Shown: positions 44,229 to 53,420 of the stretch, in pieces
Layout: every line of letters starts with the position of its first letter
How positions within the stretch are numbered: position 1 is the stretch's first letter
Made by a program: the position numbers and the translations under genes
Notes under the pieces: generated by a model
Database searches by the model: none
Seen by the model: only the letters and a program-made list of their open reading frames with translations
What the model was told of the DNA's origin: nothing
Assembly: GCF_024733015.1 (NCBI RefSeq)
Contig: NZ_JANKJG010000005.1
Location: forward strand, 62,001-126,000
DNA length: 64,000 nt
Origin: Pseudosulfitobacter koreensis
GTDB lineage: Bacteria > Pseudomonadota > Alphaproteobacteria > Rhodobacterales > Rhodobacteraceae
Direction of reading: 5' to 3'

Positions 44229-45581
44229 TCAGCGGCGTGACACCATCAGCGGAATGCCCCGATCCGAGCGCACGGTCAGGTGTGCGACGGGTACGGGCGG
44301 CGGCGCGTCGGTCAGGGTGACGCGAAAATCGCGCAGGATACGCGACAGGATCAGCGGCCCCTCGACCATCGCGAAACCGGCCCCCGTACAGACACGCGCG
44401 CCTGCGGAAAAGGGCATGTAGGCGCTGCGCGCGCAGGCCTTGCCATTCTCTGTGTGCCAGCGGTCTGGATCAAAATCATCGGGCCGGTCCCACAGCCGTT
44501 CGTGCCGGTGCAGGTGCCAGGGGCTCAGGACCAGTTGGCTGCCTTTCTTGATGTCACGGTCGCGAAAATGCTCTGGGCACGCGGCCTCGCGCACCATCAT
44601 CGGCACGGGCGGATAGAGACGCAAGGTTTCGCGGAATACATCGCGCGACAGGCGCAGTTTCGACATGACCGCAAAATCGGGGCCGTCCAGAACCTGCGCC
44701 TCTGCCGCCAGCCTGTCCTGCCAGTCAGGGTAGAGCGCCATCAGATAAAGCGCCCAGGCCAGTGCCGACGCGCTGGTCTCATGCCCTGCCAGGAAAAAGA
44801 TCGCCACCTGGTCGACCATCTCTTCGGTGTCGAAGGTTTCGCCGGTTTGTGGGTCGGCGGTGGTCATGATCTTGGTTGCGAGGTCGTCGGGCGCCGTGCC
44901 AGCGTCAATCGCCGCCATACGGTCGCGGGTCAGCCGGGTGATCAGATCGCGGATGCGCGCGGCACTGGCGCGGGTGGATTTGCGGTGCAGGCGCGGCATC
45001 CAACGCGGCAGCGGAATGAACGCGGCCAGGTTCAGGATCGGCTGGCCGCGCTGATAGCGGCGGAATTCGTCAAAGACTTCGGTCGCGACCTCATGCTCGA
45101 TGGGGATCGAAAACAGCGTGCGAAAGATCACGTCGGCGGCGGCATGGCTGGTTTCGGCTTCGATCTCGACGACTTCGCCTGCGCGCTTGTCCAGCCGCTT
45201 GGCCGCCGCATCCGCTGCCTGCCACATCGCGGTAAAGGTGTCGCGCAACCGTCCGCCCTCGAACGCCGGGTCGATGATGCGACGCTGGCGTTTCCACGTC
45301 TCGCCATTGGTCAGAAACAACGAATTGCCCAAAAGCGGGCGCAACCCTTCGCCGATGCGATCCGATTTGGGGAAATCGTCAGGGCGCTCCTTCAGCACCA
45401 GATCGACCAGATCGGGTTGGTTCAGAAGGTAAGACCGAAAGAACGGCGTGCGGAACTCGGCCATCCACGCACGGTAAAGCCGCGCGGGCTGTGCCGACAG
45501 AAGATCACGACGGAACAGCCGCACATAGCGCCAGAGCGACACCTTGTCGGGACGGCTGGGGGGCTTGGGTGGCAGCGTCAT
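44229..45581 (-). CDS. Cytochrome P450
   Basis: A 450-residue soluble haem monooxygenase. The I-helix oxygen motif is FFLAGHETSASALAWALY, the K-helix ExxR is FRETLRLYPP, and the haem-ligand loop is FSAGARVCTGAGFA with cysteine in FxxGxRxCxG. Its ATG overlaps the stop of the upstream membrane hydrolase gene by 4 bp, so both are coupled; no ferredoxin or reductase gene is nearby. Substrate unknown; fatty-acid-like hydroxylation is possible. Confidence 0.93.
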   Translation of the reverse strand: MTLPPKPPSRPDKVSLWRYVRLFRRDLLSAQPARLYRAWMAEFRTPFFRSYLLNQPDLVDLVLKERPDDFPKSDRIGEGLRPLLGNSLFLTNGETWKRQRRIIDPAFEGGRLRDTFTAMWQAADAAAKRLDKRAGEVVEIEAETSHAAADVIFRTLFSIPIEHEVATEVFDEFRRYQRGQPILNLAAFIPLPRWMPRLHRKSTRASAARIRDLITRLTRDRMAAIDAGTAPDDLATKIMTTADPQTGETFDTEEMVDQVAIFFLAGHETSASALAWALYLMALYPDWQDRLAAEAQVLDGPDFAVMSKLRLSRDVFRETLRLYPPVPMMVREAACPEHFRDRDIKKGSQLVLSPWHLHRHERLWDRPDDFDPDRWHTENGKACARSAYMPFSAGARVCTGAGFAMVEGPLILSRILRDFRVTLTDAPPPVPVAHLTVRSDRGIPLMVSRR

Positions 45582-46834
45582 GCGGCCACGGAGGTGTATT
45601 TCGACACCGCCACCACGATGCGCGATTTCGACGGTTGGCGCGTGGCGTAGCGGTCGGACAGCAGCTGAGGGCCAGCGGTGATCTGGAAATAGTCATAGTC
45701 GCCCGGGCGGTCGAATGCACAGAGGTATTGAAAATGCAGCCGGAAAAACCGCCAGCGCAGTTCCTTCCAGCGCGCGGGGCTTAGGGTCTGGGTAAAGGCC
45801 GCCGAGAGCACCAGCGGCCAGCGCTGCCCCTCGGGGGCCACGCCAGAGACCGCCACCGGATCGCAGAGTGCAAAGGCGCAGCCGTCGCCGGGGGCCGTCA
45901 CGTCGACCCAGGCCAGCGCATCCGTGGTGCTGAGAAACCGCAGATCGGCGCGCAGACGGTGGGCGTCGGGCAGGAACGACACCATCGGCACCACTTGCCC
46001 CAGCGACAGAAACGCAAGCTTGGGACCATGCGCAGGCACCCTGCCCGCGCGGATCAGATCCGACAGGATCGACACCGCCAAGTGTGCGCCTGACGAATGG
46101 CCGACGACCAGCACCTCGTCCACGTCCGAGCCAAGCGCGATTGCGATACTGTCAGCAAAGACCGCCATCCGCGCCTCGAGCGCGGGCGGGTTGGCCCCGC
46201 GCGAGGCTGCGGAAAACGCGTAGTCGTGCATCAGGTAATAGGCGAAAAACTTGCCATCCTGCATTTTGAACCAGCGCAACAGCCAGACCGCAGCGACCAG
46301 TGCCAAAGCACTCCAGAGGACCAGAGTCGCCGCAAAAAGCGGCCCCCGAACATCCGTTCCAACCACCCATTCCGTTGCTGCAACACCCGTGCGAAACACG
46401 CCCCAAGCCACCAGCACAGCCAGCAGCAGTTGCACCAGCAACATGCCGACCGGATAAAGTGCCGCAATGATCGGCCCCTTGCGCAGCTTCATCAGCCGCC
46501 ACAATGCGCCGGTCGAGATATAGACCCAGGCGGTGCGGATCAGCTGCAGGTAAGTCGCGGGGATCGAGGTCGCCATGCTGTCGCGCACGATGTCGGACCA
46601 GACCAGAACCTCGACATCCGCATCGACATCGACGCCGTCAATGACCGCATCCACATGCCAGCCGTAGTTGCCGTTGAACTTGCGCGGTTTCAGGCCAATC
46701 TCATAGCCGCTGATCACCGCCTGCGCGCCACCTTCCTTGCGGTACAGCTCGCGGTAGCGGCGCGGATGGATCGGGTCATAGCCGGGAATATAGAACACCC
46801 GGCGTCTGCGCACTGTCTGTTGTGGGTCCTGCAT
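45578..46834 (-). CDS. Membrane protein with alpha/beta-hydrolase-like domain
   Basis: A 418-residue protein. Two pairs of membrane segments occupy about residues 130-200 (IIAALYPVGMLLVQLLLAVLVAWGVF, then PLFAATLVLWSALALVAAVWLL). A C-terminal part has a nucleophile elbow VLVVGHSSGAHLAVS (GHSSG), matching lipase/esterase GxSxG. The N-terminus RRRVFYIPGYDPIHPRRYRELYR resembles the start of an alpha/beta hydrolase, so the membrane segments may be an insertion in the hydrolase fold. Coupled to a P450 gene; a lipid-related pathway is possible. Confidence 0.7.
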   Translation of the reverse strand: MQDPQQTVRRRRVFYIPGYDPIHPRRYRELYRKEGGAQAVISGYEIGLKPRKFNGNYGWHVDAVIDGVDVDADVEVLVWSDIVRDSMATSIPATYLQLIRTAWVYISTGALWRLMKLRKGPIIAALYPVGMLLVQLLLAVLVAWGVFRTGVAATEWVVGTDVRGPLFAATLVLWSALALVAAVWLLRWFKMQDGKFFAYYLMHDYAFSAASRGANPPALEARMAVFADSIAIALGSDVDEVLVVGHSSGAHLAVSILSDLIRAGRVPAHGPKLAFLSLGQVVPMVSFLPDAHRLRADLRFLSTTDALAWVDVTAPGDGCAFALCDPVAVSGVAPEGQRWPLVLSAAFTQTLSPARWKELRWRFFRLHFQYLCAFDRPGDYDYFQITAGPQLLSDRYATRQPSKSRIVVAVSKYTSVAA

Positions 46835-46897
46835 CGGCCTGCGTCCTGCTTTGCGCAGCAGTCTAGACAGGTTTTCGGTGCAAAGTAAGCCGTCAGA

Positions 46898-47641
46898 TCA
46901 GCCTAAAGTGCTGAGAACAGGAAAGGTTTCCAACAGCCAGAAGCTGAACCAGGTGAACGCTCCGGTGACGAGCGCCAGTCCGACGATGACCAGCAATGCA
47001 CCCATGACACGCTCGATCAGCTTCATGTGGCGTTTGATCCGGTTCATCAGGCCCATCGCGCGGGTGATGAACATCGCCGCCAGCAGGAACGGAATGCCCA
47101 GACCCGCCGCATAGACGCCCAGCAGGACCGTGCCGCGCGTCACCGATGCCTCGGACGCGGCCAGCGACAGGATCGCGCCCAGTTGCGGGCCAATGCAGGG
47201 CGTCCAGCCGAAGGCGAAGGCCAGCCCCAGAACGTAGGCCCCGAAGGACGAGCCGCCCCGGTCGCCGACATCCAGCCGCGCCTCCTGATCCAGGAACGGG
47301 ATGCGGAACAGCCCCAGGAAATGCAGACCGAACACGATCACCACAACGCCCGAAATCTTGGAAAACACGGCCTGATTTTGCAGGAAGAACGCGCCGAAGG
47401 CTGACGCGGTAAAGCCCAGCAGCAGGAACACCGTGCTTAGCCCCATCACGAAGAAGAGTGCGGCCACCACCGCGCGTCTGCGCCCGGACGCCACGCTGTC
47501 CATGTCGTTCAGCGTCACGCCGCTCATATACGCAAGGTACGGCGGCACGATCGGCAGCACGCAGGGGCTGAGGAAACTGAAGACGCCAGCCACCAGCGCG
47601 ATCAGCATGGCGGGTAACAGGGCGGCGTCGATGATTTCCAT
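46898..47641 (-). CDS. ccdA: CcdA-family thiol-disulfide carrier protein (cytochrome c biogenesis)
   Basis: Inner-membrane protein of about 247 residues with six segments that passes reducing power from cytoplasmic thioredoxin to the periplasm. The conserved cysteines are in SFLSPCVLPIVPPYLA (segment 1) and FGWTPCIGPQLG (segment 4). The start is ATG 47641 or ATG 47650; spacing to AAGG does not decide between them. Divergent from a TusA-like gene 103 bp away. Confidence 0.92.
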   Translation of the reverse strand: MEIIDAALLPAMLIALVAGVFSFLSPCVLPIVPPYLAYMSGVTLNDMDSVASGRRRAVVAALFFVMGLSTVFLLLGFTASAFGAFFLQNQAVFSKISGVVVIVFGLHFLGLFRIPFLDQEARLDVGDRGGSSFGAYVLGLAFAFGWTPCIGPQLGAILSLAASEASVTRGTVLLGVYAAGLGIPFLLAAMFITRAMGLMNRIKRHMKLIERVMGALLVIVGLALVTGAFTWFSFWLLETFPVLSTLG

Positions 47642-47744
47642 TCCGTACATGACCTTGGTCTTAGGCCATCGTTGCTGCGCCGTCACGGGGCCTTTTGGTC
47701 ACATCCTTGTGGACAGGTTGAAACAAGCCGCTTAGATCAACGGC

Positions 47745-47978
47745 ATGACCGATGATCCTCATAAGCTGGACGCCACCGGGCTTTTGTGCCCCCTGCCCGT
47801 TCTCAAGGCGCGCAAGCGATTGCAGCCTCTGGCCGTGGGCGACACGCTGACGGTGCAGGCAGACGACCCCGCCGCCGTGATCGACATGCCGCATTTCTGC
47901 GCCGAGGCGGGACACGATCTGGTGTCCGCGGACGTAGAGGGCGCGGTGCAGGTCTATGTCATCCGCAAGGGGCGCTGA
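47745..47978 (+). CDS. TusA-like sulfurtransferase
   Basis: A 77-residue SirA/TusA-fold protein carrying the persulfide cysteine in TGLLCPLPVLKARK (CPxP motif). TusA-type proteins carry sulfur for tRNA thiolation, molybdenum-cofactor or sulfur oxidation. Sits beside ccdA, divergently transcribed. Which sulfur pathway it serves is not shown by context. Followed by a terminator hairpin. Confidence 0.88.
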   Translation: MTDDPHKLDATGLLCPLPVLKARKRLQPLAVGDTLTVQADDPAAVIDMPHFCAEAGHDLVSADVEGAVQVYVIRKGR

Positions 47979-48003
47979 GCCCGTCAGTGATGGCACAGGA
48001 CAT

Positions 48004-48033
48004 GAAAAAAGGGGCCCCGTAAGAGCCCCCTTT
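48004..48033. terminator. Bidirectional terminator between convergent genes
   Basis: AAAGGGG (about 48008-48014) pairs with CCCCTTT (48027-48033) around a short loop; the minus strand adds six T. It ends the TusA-like transcript and the PRC-barrel transcript. Confidence 0.75.
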
Positions 48034-48072
48034 CCCGTTAGTCTTTCAGACGTCAGTCCGAAATGTGAGGAC

Positions 48073-48492
48073 TTAGTCCCACCAGCCTTCATCGACGCCT
48101 TCCATGGCTTCCAGCTCTTCCTCGGTCTTGCGTGTCACCAGAACATAGCTCTGGTCATCCACGGCGCTGAGGCGCACGTCTTCCATGGGGATCATCACGT
48201 GCTTGTCACCGATGTCGAGAAAACCGCCGACTTCCGCGACCACGCCGACCAGTTGGCCGGACCGGTTGAGAATGATGTCTTCAATCTCACCGATATCGTT
48301 CCAGTCGGAGCCGACTTCGTTCATGCTCCAGCTGTCCCAGCTTGCGTCATCCATGGGCGTGCTCATCGTGTAGATGTCACCGCCGGTGATGTCGCGCGAC
48401 CGGATCAGATCGGCTGTGTCCATGTGGGTTTCTGCCAGTGCGGGACCGGCTGCCATTGTCACTGCAAGTGCGATTGAACCAAAACGTGTCAT
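48073..48492 (-). CDS. Secreted PRC-barrel domain protein
   Basis: A 139-residue protein with a signal peptide (MTRFGSIALAVTMAAGPALA) and a PRC-barrel-like beta domain: IGEIEDIILNRSGQLVGVVAEVGGFLDIGDKHVMIPMEDVRL. The C-terminus is acidic (TEEELEAMEGVDEGWWD). ATG 48492 follows AAAGGAAA. Periplasmic PRC-barrel proteins of alphaproteobacteria are common but uncharacterised; a metal or surface-associated role is speculation. Confidence 0.85.
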   Translation of the reverse strand: MTRFGSIALAVTMAAGPALAETHMDTADLIRSRDITGGDIYTMSTPMDDASWDSWSMNEVGSDWNDIGEIEDIILNRSGQLVGVVAEVGGFLDIGDKHVMIPMEDVRLSAVDDQSYVLVTRKTEEELEAMEGVDEGWWD

Positions 48493-48584
48493 AGAGTTTC
48501 CTTTCTCTTCGTTGCTGATAAAGAAACGGAGAGACGCCCCAAACTGTTCCACAATATTGTGAGAAACCGTTTCGAAATCCGGCC

Positions 48585-49727
48585 TTACCGTGGCGTAACC
48601 CCGGCGCCCAGCCGCACCGCCTGAACGGCGTCGGGACAGGCCTGGTGCATCAGGTACTGGGTTTCGCGCGCGGTCAGCCCCATGTGGCTGGTGACCTGCG
48701 ACAGGTGCCGCAGATCGGGAAAAATCTCGTCCAGCTCCGCCATCGCGTCGTGTCCCAGCGCGTGTGCGGCGACGTGCCCTGCAAACAGGCTTTCGCTGGC
48801 GATCCCTTCCGAGAACACCAGATCATGCGTGTCCAGCATCAGGTGCAGATAATCGGCGCGCCGCATCGGCACGCGCAGAACCGAAACGCCGTTCACCAGC
48901 GCCTTGGCAGGCACCAGAACCTCGCCCTGGCCAAAGTTCAACTCGGCAAAGCTTGAGCGCAGCAGGATGCGGTGGTTGGGCGAGACGTAAAGATCGCGCG
49001 CATTGTCGAGCGCGCCCGCCCTGATGCAGATCGGAGCCAGCCGGCCTAGCCCACAAACCACGTTCCTGCCGGTCCAGCGGATCGTCTGCGTGCCGTTTTC
49101 CAGCGTCAGAACCCGCATGCCCGCCTTCAACGTCTCGATCGCGCGCGCGCCATCGGGGGTTTCGATCAACGTGCCCGCCAAAAAGCAGACCGGATCGGAT
49201 GGAATTGCCAGCGTCTGCCCGGTGCCGTTATAGGTCGAGACGCCCTGGATGTAATGCAAGCTGGTGCCGGGCGGTGGAAACGGCCCGTCAAAGGTGACGC
49301 CCACGACCGAAGTGCTGTACCCCTCGGTGATCGACACGCCGACCATGCGGTATTCGTTGCCGGCATCGTCAAAAAGCGTGACTTCGTATTCATTCTCGAC
49401 GTTGACCTGCCCCTTGCCACTCCAGCGCACGGTCTCGTCGGTTGGCTTGTAGGTCTTGCCGTCGATCTTGACCTGTTCGGTCAGTCGCTGATCTTGCAAA
49501 CGTTCATTCGCAAACGGATCGTCGCTCAGCACGCCATCCGCATCCTCGAAGGTCAAGGCCGTGCGGTCGCCCGAAAAGGTCAGCGTCAGGTCGTGCGGGT
49601 TTTCCCACGAAAACGCATCGCCGTTCTTGGCGTCGTCGATGATCTTGCTGTTCACGCGTTGGTTGACGTAATCACGCATGACCGTGACGTCGTTTTTCGA
49701 GACAATATAAATTGTGCGCTCAGCCAT
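48585..49727 (-). CDS. Hint (hedgehog/intein-like) domain protein
   Basis: A 380-residue protein. Its C-terminal part is a Hint domain: C181 in PVCFLAGTLIETPDGARAIE is the block A nucleophile, GMRVLTLENG follows, and SPNHRILLR gives the block B/F-like histidine region. The first 180 residues are an unrecognised beta-rich domain ending in Pro/Gly-rich sequence (VTFDGPFPPPGTSLHYIQG). There is no signal peptide. Such proteins are frequent in Rhodobacterales; autoproteolysis and what is released are unknown. I see no C-terminal extein-like partner, so splicing is unlikely. Confidence 0.85.
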   Translation of the reverse strand: MAERTIYIVSKNDVTVMRDYVNQRVNSKIIDDAKNGDAFSWENPHDLTLTFSGDRTALTFEDADGVLSDDPFANERLQDQRLTEQVKIDGKTYKPTDETVRWSGKGQVNVENEYEVTLFDDAGNEYRMVGVSITEGYSTSVVGVTFDGPFPPPGTSLHYIQGVSTYNGTGQTLAIPSDPVCFLAGTLIETPDGARAIETLKAGMRVLTLENGTQTIRWTGRNVVCGLGRLAPICIRAGALDNARDLYVSPNHRILLRSSFAELNFGQGEVLVPAKALVNGVSVLRVPMRRADYLHLMLDTHDLVFSEGIASESLFAGHVAAHALGHDAMAELDEIFPDLRHLSQVTSHMGLTARETQYLMHQACPDAVQAVRLGAGVTPR

Positions 49728-49972
49728 CTCGGGCGACCTGCAATTCTCTGACGTTTTTAACCTTGCCGCAGGTCACGAAGGGTCTGGATGCCCTTGTTTT
49801 TTGTGTGTGAAACGCGGCGTGCTGCTCTCAAGGTTAAGCTACTCAGGATTGCTTTTGTCGGCAACCGCTAAACCCAGAAACCGCGCAGGATTTGCATGAC
49901 TGTGGCCAGACGGCACGCGGTCAGCGGTGCTGGGTCGCGGGCCAAAGATCTGTTGTTCCCCTGCCCAGACGC

Positions 49973-50005
49973 AAAAAGGGCGCAGCCGGATGGCCACGCC
50001 CTTTT
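49973..50005 (-). terminator. Terminator of rne
   Basis: On the minus strand AAAAGGGCG pairs with CGCCCTTTTT around a 14-base loop and ends in T-residues, 20 bp after the RNase E stop. Confidence 0.85.
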
Positions 50006-50024
50006 CTGTCAGGTGTTCGTAGGC

Positions 50025-52901
50025 TTAGCCCAGAGACCACCAACCCTTGCGCTTGGGTTTGGCGGGTTTGTCCTCGTTCGCGGCCTTTTCCTCAACCGGT
50101 GCAGGGGCCGGCGCTTCGGTCTTGACCTCTGCCACTTCTGCGGGTGCCTCCGGCGCTTCGGCAGGCTGTTCAGACGGCGTATCGGACACGGGCGCATCCG
50201 ACACGGGTGCTTCAGAGACAGGCGCTTCGGCGGCAGAGGTTTCTGCCGGGGCGTCCGTTGGCGTAGCAACCTCGGGCGCTTCCGCTGCTGCTGCTTCCGC
50301 TTCGGCGGCGGCTTTCGCCTCGGCCTTGGCTTTGGCAGAGGTCCGCGTGCGCTTGGGCTTGGGCTTTGGCGCGGGCGCTTCGGCCTGGGTGGTCGCATCC
50401 GCCTCTGTCGCACCTTCAGCTACAGCGGCGGGTGCCGCCTTGGCCGGTTTGGCACGTGTCGAACGGGTGCGCGTCACCTTGGGCTTGGCGGGTGCATCGG
50501 CATCGCCATCCTCGGCAGCCGGTGTATCCGCGTCCTCGGCGGCAGGTTCCGCTTTCTTGGCAGGGCTGCGCGACCGGCGCTTGGCCGGAGCCTTCTTGGG
50601 TGCGGCTGCGCCCTCGGGCTTGGCTTCAGCGGCGTCTGAACCGCTTTCGGCCTTGGATGCGTCACCGGACAGGTCCTGATCGGCAGGGTCAGCCGCATTG
50701 GCGTTGGCGTCGCTGTTGTTCTCGCCGTTCTCGCCGTTCTGATCCTCGCCCGTCGAGGATTTGCTCCGCCGACGCCGACGCCGACGGCGCCGTTTCGGTT
50801 TGGCCTCTCCGTCATCGCCCTCTTCCGCAGCGGGATGCGCGGGTGCGGACTGTTCCGGTTGCTGATGCTGCGAGGCTTTGGCCTCTTGCGCGGCTTCGGC
50901 TGCGATATCAGCGGCTTCGGCGGCATCAGCGGCGCGCGCATCGGCCTCGTCGATCTGGTCCATGATCGAAGTGTCAACCGAAACCACCTGTGTCGCAGCA
51001 GTGATCGCGCGCGTGGCGGTCTTGAACTTTTCGATGTTGAAATCGGGGCTGACGAGCGAAGGGTCCCCTTCGATCCGCACCGACAGGCCATAGCGCACTT
51101 CGATCTGTGCGATGTGCTCGCGTTTCTGGTTCATCAGGAAGTTCGAGATGCCGACCGGGCATTTCACCAGCACTTCGCGCGACCGTCCGCGGGTGCCCTC
51201 TTCCTCGATCTGGCGCAGGATCGACAGCGCAAGGTTGTCGTCCGACCGGATCAGACCGGTGCCGTGGCACGCCTGACAGGGCTGTGTCGTCGCCTCGATC
51301 ATACCGGGGCGCAGACGCTGACGCGACATTTCCATCAGGCCAAAGCCTGAAATGCGGCCCACCTGAATGCGTGCGCGGTCGGTCTTCAGCTTGTCCTTCA
51401 TCATCTTTTCGACGGCCGCGTTGTTCTTGCGCTCGTCCATGTCGATAAAGTCGATGACTATCAGGCCCGCAAGGTCACGCAGACGCAACTGGCGTGCCAC
51501 TTCGGCGGCAGCCTCAAGGTTGGTCTTGGTCGCGGTCTGCTCGATCGAGCCTTCCTTGGTGGCACGGCCAGAGTTCACGTCGATGGCCACCAGCGCTTCG
51601 GTCACGCCGATCACGATGTAGCCGCCCGAGGGCAGTTGAACAGTGGGGTTGAACATGCCCGCGAGATAGCTTTCGACCTGATAGCGGGCGAACAGCGGCA
51701 GGCTGTCTTCGTAGCGCTTCACGTTCTTGGCGTGGGACGGCATGATCATCTTCATGAAGTCCTTGGCGATGCGGTAGCCGCGCTCGCCCTCGACGAAAAC
51801 CTCGTCGATATCGCGGTTGTAAAGATCGCGGATCGACCGTTTGATCAGGTCGCCCTCTTCATAGATCTTTGCTGGCGCGATGGATTTCAGCGTCAGCTCG
51901 CGGATCTGTTCCCACATCCGTTGCAGATACTCGTAGTCGCGCTTGATCTCGGCCTTCGTGCGTTTGGCACCGGCGGTGCGCACGATCAGGCCGGCACCAC
52001 GGGGCACTTCGATCTCGTTGGCGATTTCTTTCAGCTTCTTGCGGTCTATGGCATTGGTGATCTTGCGGCTGATGCCACCGCCACGGGCCGTGTTGGGCAT
52101 CAAAACGCAATAGCGGCCGGCCAGCGAAAGGTATGTGGTCAGCGCAGCACCCTTGTTGCCGCGCTCTTCCTTTACAACCTGCACCAGAAGGATCTGGCGC
52201 ACCTTGATGACTTCCTGGATCTTGTAGCGTTTCGGGCGCGGTTTGCGCGCCGGGCGGATATCATCGCTGTCGTCTTCGTCCGCGACGGATTCGATGCTGT
52301 CATCCTTGTCGGCGGCATCGGCTGCGGTGTCTTCATCCGCATCGTCATTGTGATCGTGGTCGTGATCGTCGTCCGACGCAGGGGTTTCCACCGGCGTATC
52401 GCGCACGGTTTCCATCGGCGAAGAGCCTTCGTCGACAATGTCGTCTTCGTCCGACAGATCGATGGTTTCCATGCCGCCCACCTCGTCCGAGGATGTCACG
52501 GCATCGTCACTGTTGGTGTCTTCGGCTTGCGATCTGGACCGGCTGCGCGAACGCGACCGCGAAACCCGCTTGGGCTTCTCGTCCTCGTCGTCCTTGGCGC
52601 GCTGCGCCTCTGCGAACGCGCGCTCTTCCTCCATCAGCGCCTCTCGGTCGGCGACGGGGATCTGGTAGTAATCGGGGTGAATTTCCGAGAACGCCAGAAA
52701 GCCGTGGCGATTGCCGCCGTAATCCACGAACGCCGCCTGAAGCGACGGTTCGACCCGCGTTACCTTGGCGAGATAGATGTTACCGGCAAGCTGGCGTTTG
52801 TTTTCAGATTCAAAATCGAATTCCTCAACCTTGTTTCCGTCGACCACCACAACGCGCGTTTCCTCGGCGTGGGTGGCATCGATAAGCATTTTCTTAGGCA
52901 T
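50025..52901 (-). CDS. rne: Ribonuclease E/G (Rne)
   Basis: Central endoribonuclease for mRNA decay and rRNA processing, 958 residues. The S1 domain begins GNIYLAKVTRVEPSLQAAFVDYGGNRHGFL and is interrupted by a roughly 140-residue acidic insert (about 90-235: SRSRSRSRSRS, then long Asp/Glu runs) before resuming at KRYKIQEVIKVRQILLVQV. The catalytic region includes AIDVNSGRAT and IVIDFIDMDERKNN; the zinc-link CxxC is CQACHGTG. The C-terminal half is a disordered Ala/Glu/Pro and Arg-rich region ending KRKGWWSLG, conserved in alphaproteobacteria. ATG 52901 gives the family start MPKKMLIDATHAEETRV. Confidence 0.95.
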   Translation of the reverse strand: MPKKMLIDATHAEETRVVVVDGNKVEEFDFESENKRQLAGNIYLAKVTRVEPSLQAAFVDYGGNRHGFLAFSEIHPDYYQIPVADREALMEEERAFAEAQRAKDDEDEKPKRVSRSRSRSRSRSQAEDTNSDDAVTSSDEVGGMETIDLSDEDDIVDEGSSPMETVRDTPVETPASDDDHDHDHNDDADEDTAADAADKDDSIESVADEDDSDDIRPARKPRPKRYKIQEVIKVRQILLVQVVKEERGNKGAALTTYLSLAGRYCVLMPNTARGGGISRKITNAIDRKKLKEIANEIEVPRGAGLIVRTAGAKRTKAEIKRDYEYLQRMWEQIRELTLKSIAPAKIYEEGDLIKRSIRDLYNRDIDEVFVEGERGYRIAKDFMKMIMPSHAKNVKRYEDSLPLFARYQVESYLAGMFNPTVQLPSGGYIVIGVTEALVAIDVNSGRATKEGSIEQTATKTNLEAAAEVARQLRLRDLAGLIVIDFIDMDERKNNAAVEKMMKDKLKTDRARIQVGRISGFGLMEMSRQRLRPGMIEATTQPCQACHGTGLIRSDDNLALSILRQIEEEGTRGRSREVLVKCPVGISNFLMNQKREHIAQIEVRYGLSVRIEGDPSLVSPDFNIEKFKTATRAITAATQVVSVDTSIMDQIDEADARAADAAEAADIAAEAAQEAKASQHQQPEQSAPAHPAAEEGDDGEAKPKRRRRRRRRRSKSSTGEDQNGENGENNSDANANAADPADQDLSGDASKAESGSDAAEAKPEGAAAPKKAPAKRRSRSPAKKAEPAAEDADTPAAEDGDADAPAKPKVTRTRSTRAKPAKAAPAAVAEGATEADATTQAEAPAPKPKPKRTRTSAKAKAEAKAAAEAEAAAAEAPEVATPTDAPAETSAAEAPVSEAPVSDAPVSDTPSEQPAEAPEAPAEVAEVKTEAPAPAPVEEKAANEDKPAKPKRKGWWSLG

Positions 52902-53335
52902 ATTGTCCGTTTGCACGTGCGCAGCGCCACATCACCCGGGGGTGCGGCGGCTCTGGAGACGTGTCTATTTAAGGCGAATAGCGACGCGCGGCAGCACCGG
53001 CCCCTGGGGCCTGCTGCAATACTGCTCTTGGCAAGTGCGCGCGTCATCGCGGTTCTTCTCCGACACGCAAAAGCGTTTCGCCCTGCGCATCCATTCAAAA
53101 GCTGCGCATATGAACACTCATACCGCCGGCATCTCACAGCCGTTTCCGGCCCAATCGGTCTGTTCCGGGTCGGGGAGGTCTCTCCGCCAAACGCCGTTAC
53201 AGCGAAACTCTCATCAGGCTCGACGTGTGGATAACGTCAAAAGCCTGCCCCTTAGTTAATGCTTTTCACTGGGCTATTACAATCGCTAACTGCCGCAGGT
53301 GCACTGCAATCGCGGTTTCAGGGGCGGAATGCAAA
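52902..53335 (-). promoter_or_regulatory. Long non-coding leader upstream of rne
   Basis: About 430 bp on the minus strand between rne and the terminator of the adjacent dctD-like gene; no gene seen. Several GC-rich hairpins (for example around GGGGCCTGCTGC) fit an autoregulatory 5' UTR, as known for E. coli rne. A perfect DnaA box TTATCCACA on the minus strand lies at 53226-53234. Confidence 0.45.
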
Positions 53336-53364
53336 GGTGCAGCGGCCTGCGGGGCCACTGCACC
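53336..53364 (-). terminator. Terminator of the dctBD-like operon
   Basis: GGTGCAG (53336-53342) pairs with CTGCACC (53358-53364), then GGCC with GGCC after one mismatch, loop TGCGG. On the minus strand TTT follows. It lies 56 bp beyond the response-regulator stop. Confidence 0.75.
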
Positions 53365-53420
53365 ATATGGTTGAAACGGGGTCATGCCCGAAATTGCGGC
53401 ACAGCACGCCCGCACAAAGC

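Noticed and set aside
51636-53234. 532-residue plus-strand frame over rne
   Set aside because: Antisense shadow; the minus strand encodes RNase E with intact motifs.
53226-53234. Replication origin suggested by a perfect DnaA box
   Set aside because: Single box, no AT-rich unwinding region or dnaA/hemE-type neighbours.
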